Of a stretch of 64,000 nucleotides of DNA, positions 55,717 to 63,566 are shown piece by piece. Under the pieces are notes generated by a model. It searched no databases. It was not told the origin of the DNA and saw only the letters and a list, made by a program, of their open reading frames with translations. Position numbers and translations under genes: made by a program. The DNA comes from Mesorhizobium amorphae CCNWGS0123 (lineage in GTDB: Bacteria; Pseudomonadota; Alphaproteobacteria; Rhizobiales; Rhizobiaceae): assembly GCF_001686985.1 (NCBI RefSeq), contig NZ_CP015318.1, positions 2,788,001 to 2,852,000 on the forward strand. The letters are read 5' to 3'. The first letter of the stretch is position 1. The number at the start of each line of letters is the position of its first letter.

Positions 55717-56052
55717 TGCCGATCTCCCCCTCGTGGGGAGATGCCCGGCAAGGCAGAGGGGGGCGCGCGCGAAGGATCGCCAACCCGTCGCTGTCGTCAT
55801 CCTAGGGCGAAGCAAGGAGCGGAGCGACGCGCGCAGACCCTAGGATCCATGCCGTGACGCTAAGGCGTTGCAACAGTTGAAAATTCTGCTCCGTTGTGCC
55901 CTTCGGCGAAGGTCACGGCATGGATCCTCGGGTCAAGCCCGAGGATGACGAATTGCGGCGGGAGCGCCAAGCCAAACGGCACACGCCGGCGGGACAGCGC
56001 CCCCCTCTGTCCTGCCGGACATCTCCCCCACAAGGGGGGAGATTGGAGCTCC
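55717..56052. repeat. Nested inverted-repeat element
   Basis: The outer arms (about 55717-55770 and 55996-56052) are inverted, imperfect copies containing GATCTCCCC and GGCAGAGGGGGGCGC. Inside them lies a second inverted repeat: AGGATCCATGCCGTGAC (55842-55858) pairs exactly with 55912-55928, and GTCATCCT (55795) with AGGATGAC (55949 end). No transposase is encoded. It looks like one MITE-like element inserted in another. It fills most of the 452-bp gap after the ABC gene. Confidence 0.8.
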
Positions 56053-56074
56053 AACGCCCCGCCAAAAAATTCCC

Positions 56075-56105
56075 TTGACCTCAACTTACCTTGAGCTTGC
56101 AAACC
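56075..56105 (+). promoter_or_regulatory. SoxR/MerR-type promoter and operator
   Basis: TTGACC (-35, 56075-56080), a 19-bp spacer with CTCAACTTACCTTGAG (six of eight pairs symmetric), then CAAACC as a poor -10. From memory the SoxR box is CCTCAAGTTAACTTGAGG, and this site matches it closely with the extended spacing that MerR-family activators need. The monooxygenase-like gene starts 50 bp downstream. No SoxR gene lies in the window. Confidence 0.7.
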
Positions 56106-56154
56106 ATCTCCGAGCCTCCTGCCAAGCAAGCCATTCCAATTGGAGATGAATGAG

Positions 56155-56496
56155 ATGAGCACCAACAATCACCACAACGGCAGTGTCTTCAGGGTCGACA
56201 AGTTCGTCGTCCCGGCCGACGCCCGCGAGGAGATACTGCGCAAGGTCAGGGCGACGCATGAATTGCTGCGCCTCCAGCAGGGCTTCGTGCAGGATTTCCT
56301 GCTCGAGCAATTCTCCGGACCGGGCGAATTCAACCTGGTCACCATTGTCGAATGGGAAAGCCAGGCGGCCGTCGACAACGTCGTGCCGATCGTCAAGGCG
56401 GCCCACGAGCAGGCCGGCTTCAACCCCCAGGAGACGATCGCCCGCCTTGGCGTCAGGGCCGATATCGCCAACTATCAGCGCCTGCCGGAGCTGTAG
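56155..56496 (+). CDS. Antibiotic-biosynthesis-monooxygenase-like protein
   Basis: ABM-fold protein of 113 residues: VFRVDKFVVPADAREEILRKVRATHELLRLQQGFVQDFLLEQ and NLVTIVEWESQAAVDNV. The fold includes quinone-forming monooxygenases and heme oxygenases; no unique catalytic residue can be named. ATG 56155 has GGAG 9 nt upstream; ATG 56146 is too close to it. It lies behind a SoxR-like promoter, suggesting induction by redox-cycling compounds. Its 3' end overlaps the convergent SMP-30 gene by 22 bp. Confidence 0.82.
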   Translation: MSTNNHHNGSVFRVDKFVVPADAREEILRKVRATHELLRLQQGFVQDFLLEQFSGPGEFNLVTIVEWESQAAVDNVVPIVKAAHEQAGFNPQETIARLGVRADIANYQRLPEL

Positions 56497-57374
56497 GAAG
56501 GATAGCCCGCTCCGGGTGCCGGCGCCTCGACGCTGAGCACATGGCCGGTGCGGGCGTCGCTGATCATGTGCTCGAAGCCACGCCATTCGGCGGCGACGAT
56601 GAACAGCGTCTTGCCATCGGTGCCGCCTAGCATGCAGGCGAAGCAGCCGCGATCGGCATCGACGGTTTGCAGCACCTCACCGCCTTCGCGCACCCTGACG
56701 CAATGTCGGTTGGGCACGTCGGCATACCAGACCGCGCCCTCGGCATCGATGCATATTCCATCGGGAAAGCCGTTGCCGAGATCGGCCCACACCCGCCTGT
56801 TGGCAAGCCCGCCATCGCCGCCGATGTCGAAGGCAGTCAACCGGTTGGCATGGGATTCGGCGACGATCAGCGTCTTGTTGTCGGGTGTCACCGCCATGCC
56901 GTTGGCGAAGGCGATGTTCTCGGCCACCTGGCGGATCGTGCCATCCGGCGTGATCAGCACGATGGTCCCCGGCCCGAAATGCTCGCCCGGAGCAGGCGCC
57001 GGCCCGCCGCCATTGACATAGATGTTGCCGCGCCCGTCAACGACGATCTCGTTCCACGGGCTCCTCGACAGCTCTCGGAGATCGGCATGGGTGACGAGGG
57101 TCCCGTCCGCCTCCTGCCTGAGCAGCAAGCCCTCACGTCCCGAAACCACCAGAAGCCGTCCATCCGGCATCCAGTCGATGCAATAAGGCAGGACGGCCGG
57201 AACGGTGAGCATGACTTCGCCCCGGCCGTCCTTATCGACGGCGACGATCTCGCCGGTGCCCCAGTTGCAGAGCCAAAGCCGACCATCGTGCCATCGCGGC
57301 GACTCGCCAAAAGCGAGGCCCTCTGTGATGACCTCGGCGTTCATGGTGGCTGATTTCGATTTCGAGAATGGCAT
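56475..57374 (-). CDS. SMP-30/gluconolactonase-family protein
   Basis: Six-bladed propeller lactonase family, 299 residues. Metal ligands fit: Glu in FGESPRWH (about 24), Asn in SPWNEIVVDGRGN, Asn in AFANGMAV and Asp in FPDGICIDAEG. The natural lactone is unknown; gluconolactone or a related sugar lactone is common. ATG 57374 has an AAGGGG ribosome site; ATG 57344 is an alternative. Convergent overlap with the ABM gene is 22 bp. Confidence 0.88.
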   Translation of the reverse strand: MPFSKSKSATMNAEVITEGLAFGESPRWHDGRLWLCNWGTGEIVAVDKDGRGEVMLTVPAVLPYCIDWMPDGRLLVVSGREGLLLRQEADGTLVTHADLRELSRSPWNEIVVDGRGNIYVNGGGPAPAPGEHFGPGTIVLITPDGTIRQVAENIAFANGMAVTPDNKTLIVAESHANRLTAFDIGGDGGLANRRVWADLGNGFPDGICIDAEGAVWYADVPNRHCVRVREGGEVLQTVDADRGCFACMLGGTDGKTLFIVAAEWRGFEHMISDARTGHVLSVEAPAPGAGYPSYSSGRR

Positions 57375-57584
57375 TGCTGGCCCCTTTGTCGCGAAGCGCT
57401 TTCCTGCCAAGGACGGTTGAGCGTATGGCGAGCCGACATGGTCGTCGACAATTTGAGCGGACCATCGTGCGCCTCCGGCAAACATGATCAGATTTGAGCG
57501 TCTTTCTTACTCAAGGACAGCTGATATTGTCGCGTCGGAAGCAACCTCGTCCGCACTGGCTTTCCGGCCATGGAAGGATTTTCG

Positions 57585-58842
57585 ATGTTCGGTTTCTTTT
57601 CCCGCAAATCCAAAAAAACGCCTGACAGGCTGGCATCAAATTCTGGAAGGGGATTGAAGTTCGGCCTGCCGTTGCCGGTTGTGGTGCCTCGTTCGAAGGT
57701 CGAAGCCGCTGGTAGAAAGCCGTTTGATCTCGTCTTCGCTGTCATGCAATTCGCCACAACGATGGTTTCCAAAGGCCTCTATCGGTATCCAGAGATCAAC
57801 CCTAAGGCGATGCAGGTCTATCACGCCCACTGGTACTCCTCGGAGGTAAAGAACGGCGGCCACAGTCAATTCATCCACAATGCGGGCCAGGAAATCGATG
57901 CGATGGTTGCCAACGCTCGAGCTGGCCTCGCCGCTAGTGGTGCGAAGGGGCAACTGGCAACTCTGGAAAAGATGTCAGCCTGGGTTGCCGAGCACCCTGA
58001 TGAGGCCGCCAAACAGACGGGCTTTGAGGGCGGTCGCGACGGTCTTCTGGATACGCTTGATGACGCGTTCTACGACGCTGATGAAGCCGCGCCGATGGAC
58101 AATTTGGTCGCGCGCTGGATCGCTTCTTGGCCCGATTTGCAAGTTGTCGATGATGACGATTACGACGATGCCATCAATCAATTGGAGATGGCTAACCCCT
58201 CAGCGCGAAGGCAGGCTTCTTCACAAGTCGGTTGGCGATCTGGTCCGCCAGATGTTGGGTCGGTGCCACGTCGGCGCCGGCCTTGCTTGCGCAAAGATAT
58301 CACCACCGGAAATCAAGCTGGCATTCGGCATGTCAAGGGTGCTGACTGTCGACAGGCAGGAGCAGATGGTCTCCCAACTCCGAACCAGTGCAAAGGAGCT
58401 CCGGCTATGCGTCGCGACAGAGACACACGTCGCTGTTTATGAGCAGGTCGCGCCGGAAGACCCTCCAGTCGCACGCCCGGGGGAGAATCCGTTCGGAGTT
58501 AACGCCCCGCGAGTCGGCATAAGGCTTGGTCGCGCCGAAGACTCAGAGATCAACACGGTTATCGAACTGGTGGAAAGGTATCATGCTCCGGTCGCTGTCG
58601 ATCTTCTGTTGCGCAAGGCCGGATTCGACCCCGCTGAAGCCGCTGTTTCAGCGAACTCAATAGTGCAAACGGCGGAAGGGCCAATCGTGAACTGGGTGGT
58701 GCTAGCGTCTGGCAAAGCCTTCCTCTTCGTATCTTCGCCGAATGGCAGTGTGCTCATGCGTAGCAAAGATGACGAAAAGCTAGCCGAGGCTACGATGCCG
58801 GAACTCGACGAGCACTTTGATCGCTCCGCTGCCGCGGGCTAG
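57585..58842 (+). pseudogene. DUF4375 (DMP19-like) gene with frameshift
   Basis: One protein is split between two frames. The first part, from ATG 57585 (AAGGA ribosome site), reads MFGFFSRKSKKTP and contains NPKAMQVYHAHWYSSEVKNGG, the DUF4375 core. The frame breaks at the CCCC run at 58196-58199; removing one C joins it to QREGRLLHKSVGDLVRQMLG and the rest, ending at 58842. The joined product would be about 418 residues. The codons are AT-richer than neighbours. It could be a true mutation, an assembly error or slippage; the first two seem likelier. Confidence 0.8.
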
Positions 58843-58942
58843 GTTCTCCAGCCGCCACCCCAGCCTCCCCCATTGTTGCGTTGCGACGACGGGGGCTTTC
58901 GGCTATTGAGGCCGGACCTGAAACAAGGGCTGCCCCCATCCC

Positions 58943-59641
58943 ATGAGCCTCGTCGACACGATCAAGAATGCGTTCGTACCGATCCATCGCGAGGGCTATC
59001 CGTTCATCGCCGCCTTCGGTGCGGGCACGCTGTTTCTCGGCTATTTTTCCTCGATCCTGTTCTGGATCGGGCTGATCCTGACGGCCTGGTGCGTCTATTT
59101 CTTCCGCGATCCCGAGCGCGTCACGCCGGTCGACGACCGGCTGGTGGTGAGCCCGGCCGACGGCATCATCTCGGCGGTCGGCCCGGCCGTGCCGCCGCGC
59201 GAACTTGGCCTCGGCTCCGGTGAAATGACCCGCATCTCGGTGTTCATGAATGTGTTTTCCTGCCATGTGAACCGCGCCCCGGTGCGCGGCCGCATTTCAA
59301 AAATCGAGCACCGGCCCGGAAAATTCCTCAATGCCGAGTTGGACAAGGCGAGCACCGAGAACGAGCGCAACGGTGTCGTCATCGACAGCCCCAACGGCAC
59401 CGTCGCTGCGGTGCAGATCGCCGGCCTGGTGGCGCGGCGCATCGTCTGCTGGGCCGAGACCGGTGGCTCGATCGCCATCGGCGAGCGCTTTGGGCTGATC
59501 CGCTTCGGCTCGCGTGTCGACGTCTTCCTGCCGGTTGCCGCGACGCCGCGCGTTGCCGTCGGCCAGACGGCGGTCGGCGGCGAAACCGTGCTGGCCGAAT
59601 TCGGCGGCGCTGCCGCGACGCCGCTCGTCAGGATCTCGTAA
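58943..59641 (+). CDS. psd: Phosphatidylserine decarboxylase
   Basis: Converts phosphatidylserine to phosphatidylethanolamine, 232 residues, the short (type II) form. Membrane segments lie near 20-50 ([17 protein letters not shown]). The motifs SPADGIIS (Asp), [14 protein letters not shown] (His) and the self-cleavage site in [11 protein letters not shown] (Gly-Ser, which becomes pyruvoyl) are present. It is followed after 3 bp by pssA, so both steps of phosphatidylethanolamine synthesis are made together. Confidence 0.95.
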   Translation: MSLVDTIKNAFVPIHREGYPFIAAFGAGTLFLGYFSSILFWIGLILTAWCVYFFRDPERVTPVDDRLVVSPADGIISAVGPAVPPRELGLGSGEMTRISVFMNVFSCHVNRAPVRGRISKIEHRPGKFLNAELDKASTENERNGVVIDSPNGTVAAVQIAGLVARRIVCWAETGGSIAIGERFGLIRFGSRVDVFLPVAATPRVAVGQTAVGGETVLAEFGGAAATPLVRIS

Positions 59642-59644
59642 GCG

Positions 59645-60460
59645 GTGGGCGTGCCCTTCAAGAAGTTCGAGGCGCATGGCAGCGGCGGTCCGCGCATCCG
59701 CGAAATCCCGATGCGCATGGTGCTGCCCAACCTGGTCACCGTGCTTGCCATCTGCGCCGGCCTGTCCGGCATCCGCTTCGGCTTCGAAGGTCGCTTCGAG
59801 CCGGCGGTGGTGATGGTGCTGCTCGCCGCCTTCCTCGACGGCATCGACGGTCGCCTGGCGCGCATGCTGAAGGCGACATCGAAATTCGGCGCGCAGATGG
59901 ATTCGCTGGCCGACATCGTCAATTTCGGCGTCGCGCCGGCGCTCGTCCTCTATGCCTTCATGCTCGATCGTGCCGGCTCGTTCGGCTGGATCGCGGCACT
60001 TCTGTTCACCATCGCCTGCGGCTTGCGGCTTGCGCGATTCAATGTGCTCGACGAGGAGACCGACCGGCCGATCTGGCAGACCGAGTATTTCGTCGGCGTG
60101 CCGGCGCCGGCGGGCGCGGTGCTGGTGATGCTGCCGCTCTATCTGTCATTCCTGAGGCTCGGCATCGAGCCCAGCCGTCCTGTCGCTCTTGTCGCCACCG
60201 GCTTCACTGTCCTGGTTGCTTTCCTGCTGGTCAGCCGGCTGCCGGTCTATTCCGGCAAGAGCATCAAGGTGCCGGGCGACAAGGTGCTGCCGGTCATCCT
60301 CGCCGTCGTGCTCTACGTGCTGCTGCTGATGACTTACCCCTGGTACACGCTGACCGCGTCGGTCGCCGGCTACCTTGCCTTTCTGCCGTTCAGCGTGCGC
60401 GCCTATTCGCAGCGCGCCAAGCGCGAAGGCGAGAAGGTGCCGCCTTCGGATATCGGGTAG
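59645..60460 (+). CDS. pssA: CDP-diacylglycerol-serine O-phosphatidyltransferase
   Basis: Membrane enzyme making phosphatidylserine, 271 residues with about seven to eight segments. The CDP-alcohol transferase signature DGxxAR...GxxxDxxxD is seen as DGIDGRLARMLKATSKFGAQ followed by MDSLAD (about 60-85). The start is GTG 59645, 3 bp after the psd stop. The product feeds Psd. Confidence 0.95.
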   Translation: MGVPFKKFEAHGSGGPRIREIPMRMVLPNLVTVLAICAGLSGIRFGFEGRFEPAVVMVLLAAFLDGIDGRLARMLKATSKFGAQMDSLADIVNFGVAPALVLYAFMLDRAGSFGWIAALLFTIACGLRLARFNVLDEETDRPIWQTEYFVGVPAPAGAVLVMLPLYLSFLRLGIEPSRPVALVATGFTVLVAFLLVSRLPVYSGKSIKVPGDKVLPVILAVVLYVLLLMTYPWYTLTASVAGYLAFLPFSVRAYSQRAKREGEKVPPSDIG

Positions 60461-60463
60461 CAC

Positions 60464-60670
60464 TCTTCGTCATCCTAGGGCGGAGCGACGCAAAGCGGAG
60501 CGCAGACCCTAGGATCCATGCCGTTGCCTCCGCCGAGGAACGCAGCGGACCAAAACTCGCAGCCGACGTTTGCTCGTTCTGAATAGCAGCGGTACCGAAA
60601 ACATCACGGCATGGATTCTAGGGTCTACGCCGCGTCGCTTCGCTCCTTGCTTCGCCCTAGGATGACGAAG
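60464..60670. repeat. Long inverted-repeat element, second copy of family
   Basis: Arms of about 60-65 bp: the left begins CTTCGTCATCCTAGGGC and ends GACCCTAGGATCCATGCCGT; the right is its near-complete reverse, ending GCCCTAGGATGACGAAG. The same sequence makes up the inner part of the element at 55717. No gene is inside. It lies between the convergent pssA and acyltransferase genes. Confidence 0.85.
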
Positions 60671-60679
60671 ACGAGGTTC

Positions 60680-62902
60680 CTACGCTGCGGCGCTCAGCCC
60701 CAGCCGCTCGATCACCAGCTTGCGGGTCGAGACATAGTCGGTCTTGCCCGAGCCCAGCACCGGGATCTCCTCGACCTTGACGATGTCGTTGGGCACCATC
60801 AGCTCGGCTGCGCCGGCCTGCTTGCCAAACTTGCGCAGTTCCTCCGGGTCGGCGTCGTCGGCGGTGGTGACCAGCACGATGCGCTCGCCGCGCCGTTTGT
60901 CCGGCACCGCCACTGCCGCGTGGCGCTCCTCCGGCCACAGCGACTGCACCAGCATCTCGACCGCGCCCAGCGACACCATCTCGCCGGCGATCTTGGCGAA
61001 GCGCTTGGCGCGGCCGCGAATGGTGATGAAGCCATCGCGGTCGACCGAGACGATGTCGCCGGTGTCGTGCCAGCCGTCCAGCGACTGGAGTTCACCCGGC
61101 CGGTCGGCGGTCATGTAGCCCATCATCAGGTTCGGCCCGTCGAGCCAGAGACGGCCGGCATCGTCGATGCCCTCGACCGGCTCGAGCTTCATGCGTATCG
61201 CAGGCAGCAGCCGCCCGACCGTGCCGTCGCGGCCATGAATGGCGGTGTTGACGGCGACCACGGGAGCAGCCTCCGTCAGGCCAAAACCTTCGATGATTGC
61301 CGCCTGGAAACGCTCGCGGTAGACGCGCCGCGTCTCCGGCTTCACCGCCTCGGCCCCGGCGACGACGAAGCGGAGGCTGGAGAAATCGCCGTCCTTGGCG
61401 GTGCGCGCATAATTGGCGAGGAAGGTGTCGGTGCCGAACATGATGGTCGGCTTCACCTTGCGGGCGATCTCGGGAATGATCTTGTAGTGCAGCGGCGAGG
61501 GGTAGAGGAACAGTTTCACCCCGGTGACCAAAGGCAGGATGGTGCCGCCCGTCAGCCCGAACGAGTGGAACACCGGCAGCACGTTGAGCAGGATGTCGGC
61601 CGGCGAGATGGTGATGCGGGCTTCGGCTTGCATGGCGTTGGCGTGGAGGTTGCGGTGCGACAGCACTACGGCTTTGGGTGTGCCTTCCGAGCCTGAGGTG
61701 AACAGGATCACCGCCGGCTTGGCCGCATCCTGCGGCTGCAGGGGAAAGCGCCACAGCACTGCTGCGGCCAGCTTGTCCAGCGCCGTCACGCTCTCGCGGA
61801 CGTCCTCCAACCACAGCATCCTGGCGCCGCCTGCCTCGACCGCCTCGACGATGTCGGCGAGGCCGGCTTTCTCGATGAAGGCGCGGGAGGAGACGACGGT
61901 GCGGATGACGGCGGTGCGCACGGCGGCGGTCACGCTGGCCGGCCCGGCGGTGTAGTTGATCATCGCTGCCACCCGGCCGGCCGACAAAAGCCCGACGAAG
62001 GACAGCACCACGCCATTGGCGTTGGGCAAAAGCAGCCCGACTGCCTCGCCGGGCGCTGTCACCGCTTCGAAGCGGCGGCCAAGCACGCGTGCGCCGATGA
62101 ACATTTTGCGGTAGCTCATCGCGCCCGAGATGACGTCCTCGATGATCGGATGCGAGGCGCCGACACGGTCCGCGGCGTCGCGCATCGCCAGGAACAGGCC
62201 GCGATCGAGACTGCTGCCGAACAGCCGCGCCTCGGCGACACGGTCGAACAGCGCGTTGGTGTTCGAGGCCTGGTCCGGGTTGCGCGCCAAGAGCTCGGCA
62301 ATGGTCATCGGCTCCAGCACGCTGATCGACAGCCGCGGAAACCAGTGACGCGGCGCCCTGTCCGCCGGCGTCAGCGACACCGGCAGGTCGCGTGCGCCGG
62401 CAACGAAGATTGGCACGATCCGGGCGTCGGCCTGCATGGCGATGCGGGTGATGGCGCGAAACAGCCGGAACGCCTTGACGTCGGGCTCGACCGCTTCGGG
62501 CAGATAGACGGCCAAGCGCCCCTTGCCCTTCAGCACCCGCACCAGCCGGCGGCTGACGAAAACATGTTCGGCATTGAAGGCGATGCTGCGGCCAAGCTCG
62601 CGCCACGGCTCCAGCCAGGGCGATCTGGCCGAGGCATCGTCGAGGATGTGCAGCGTGTCGTCCGGCAGCAGCGACAGCATCAGCGCCGGCTCGAAGCGCG
62701 ACTGGTGCGAGACCACATAGATCACCGGCGCCGGCGCATTGCGGGCGATCCTGATGCGCTCGTCGGCGATCCGGTAGGCGAGCTTGAACGGCACGTAGAG
62801 CAACGCCTGGGTAAAACGCAGGCCAAGGCGGAATTTCTCGACCACGCCGATCAGCAGCCAGGCCACAACGAGACCCGCAAGCAGCGCCAGTGTCAGGATC
62901 AT
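60680..62902 (-). CDS. Aas-like acyltransferase/acyl-ACP synthetase
   Basis: Fusion protein of 740 residues. One N-terminal membrane segment (about 2-22) precedes a PlsC-like acyltransferase domain (about 55-240), then an AMP-forming ligase (about 260-735). The ligase has ILFTSGSEGTPKAVVLSH, GFGLTEAAPV, DGWHDTGDIV and the catalytic Lys in GSGKTDYV. The acyltransferase motif reads HQSRFE (HX4E, usual HX4D) and the second motif YLPEAVEP (usual PEG), so activity there is uncertain. Family members recycle lysophospholipids with fatty acids. ATG 62902 has a GGGAGAG ribosome site. Confidence 0.85.
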   Translation of the reverse strand: MILTLALLAGLVVAWLLIGVVEKFRLGLRFTQALLYVPFKLAYRIADERIRIARNAPAPVIYVVSHQSRFEPALMLSLLPDDTLHILDDASARSPWLEPWRELGRSIAFNAEHVFVSRRLVRVLKGKGRLAVYLPEAVEPDVKAFRLFRAITRIAMQADARIVPIFVAGARDLPVSLTPADRAPRHWFPRLSISVLEPMTIAELLARNPDQASNTNALFDRVAEARLFGSSLDRGLFLAMRDAADRVGASHPIIEDVISGAMSYRKMFIGARVLGRRFEAVTAPGEAVGLLLPNANGVVLSFVGLLSAGRVAAMINYTAGPASVTAAVRTAVIRTVVSSRAFIEKAGLADIVEAVEAGGARMLWLEDVRESVTALDKLAAAVLWRFPLQPQDAAKPAVILFTSGSEGTPKAVVLSHRNLHANAMQAEARITISPADILLNVLPVFHSFGLTGGTILPLVTGVKLFLYPSPLHYKIIPEIARKVKPTIMFGTDTFLANYARTAKDGDFSSLRFVVAGAEAVKPETRRVYRERFQAAIIEGFGLTEAAPVVAVNTAIHGRDGTVGRLLPAIRMKLEPVEGIDDAGRLWLDGPNLMMGYMTADRPGELQSLDGWHDTGDIVSVDRDGFITIRGRAKRFAKIAGEMVSLGAVEMLVQSLWPEERHAAVAVPDKRRGERIVLVTTADDADPEELRKFGKQAGAAELMVPNDIVKVEEIPVLGSGKTDYVSTRKLVIERLGLSAAA

Positions 62903-63010
62903 GCCGCGTCTCTCCCAACGTCCTCCATGCCGCGGCTCTTTGGCGGCCGCTTCGAGGGCAGAGCCTAGCGGAAGTGGTGGCGGCGTCAATGTGGACTGAG
63001 TGCCCTCTGA

Positions 63011-63033
63011 CCTTCTCCCCACGAGGGAGAAGG
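63011..63033. terminator. Hairpin after tautomerase gene
   Basis: A perfect 9-bp stem CCTTCTCCC / GGGAGAAGG with a 5-nt loop, starting 11 bp downstream of the tautomerase stop (minus strand). It matches a common rhizobial intergenic hairpin. There is no T-run, so it may be a repeat rather than a terminator. Confidence 0.45.
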
Positions 63034-63043
63034 TGGAGAGGTG

Positions 63044-63451
63044 CTAGGCCGCATTCAACCTCCCGCTGATGAAACGAAACTCCTGTGTCTTACCGCCATA
63101 GCCATAGGCCGCCGCCGGCACTTCGTGCACGAAGGCGTAGCTTTCCTCGTGCACATGACCCAGCAAGCGGCCGAAGGCGGCGAACACCGCCCGGAGATAG
63201 GCCTCCAGCTCGAGCTTGGTGTTGGTGCCGTCGACCACCTTGATGTCGAGCCAGAACGTGTTGGAGCCATGCTCGGCCAGCGACTTGCCGCCGGCGAACC
63301 AGTGCTGCGGATCGAGATAGTTGATCGCGACCGCGGTGATGGTCGGATCCTTGCGCAGATGCGTGGCCGTCAGTTCGGTGACTTCCTTTGCGATTGCGGC
63401 GGACAGTTTGGCATCGGGCTTGCCGGTGACGCTGATAGTGATGATCGGCAT
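63044..63451 (-). CDS. Tautomerase-family protein
   Basis: Protein of 135 residues of the 4-oxalocrotonate tautomerase/MIF superfamily. Mature Pro1 (from MPIITISV) is the catalytic base. The length and a second beta-alpha-beta half, with the motif TNTKLELEAYLRAVFAAFGRLLG, suit a fused-monomer member. The substrate is unknown. It is divergent from a LysR gene, which probably controls it. Confidence 0.88.
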   Translation of the reverse strand: MPIITISVTGKPDAKLSAAIAKEVTELTATHLRKDPTITAVAINYLDPQHWFAGGKSLAEHGSNTFWLDIKVVDGTNTKLELEAYLRAVFAAFGRLLGHVHEESYAFVHEVPAAAYGYGGKTQEFRFISGRLNAA

Positions 63452-63543
63452 TGTTTTCTCCTCGAGTTGCTGCGGCCTCTGTTCGCCGTTGGGGAAACCA
63501 TGTCACGATCATCGAACCAAAAAAATCGAATTGTTTTCAACTT

Positions 63544-63566
63544 ATAATTCGATACTATCGAATTAT
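63544..63566. promoter_or_regulatory. LysR operator candidate at start of partial LysR gene
   Basis: Perfect 23-bp palindrome with arms ATAATTCGATA and TATCGAATTAT around a single C. It covers the start codon of the LysR gene. A half-site ATCGAATT (63525-63532) lies exactly 32 bp upstream of the matching half-site (63557-63564), about three helical turns. Confidence 0.75.

Noticed and set aside
53576..55783. Minus-strand open frame of 735 codons
   Set aside because: It is the antisense of the ArsR and Atm1-type genes, whose motifs are complete. Its product is rich in Asp, His and Arg without any domain pattern.
61092..62918. Minus-strand open frame of 608 codons in another frame
   Set aside because: It overlaps the Aas-like gene on the same strand in a different frame, with Arg/Gly-rich composition and no motif.
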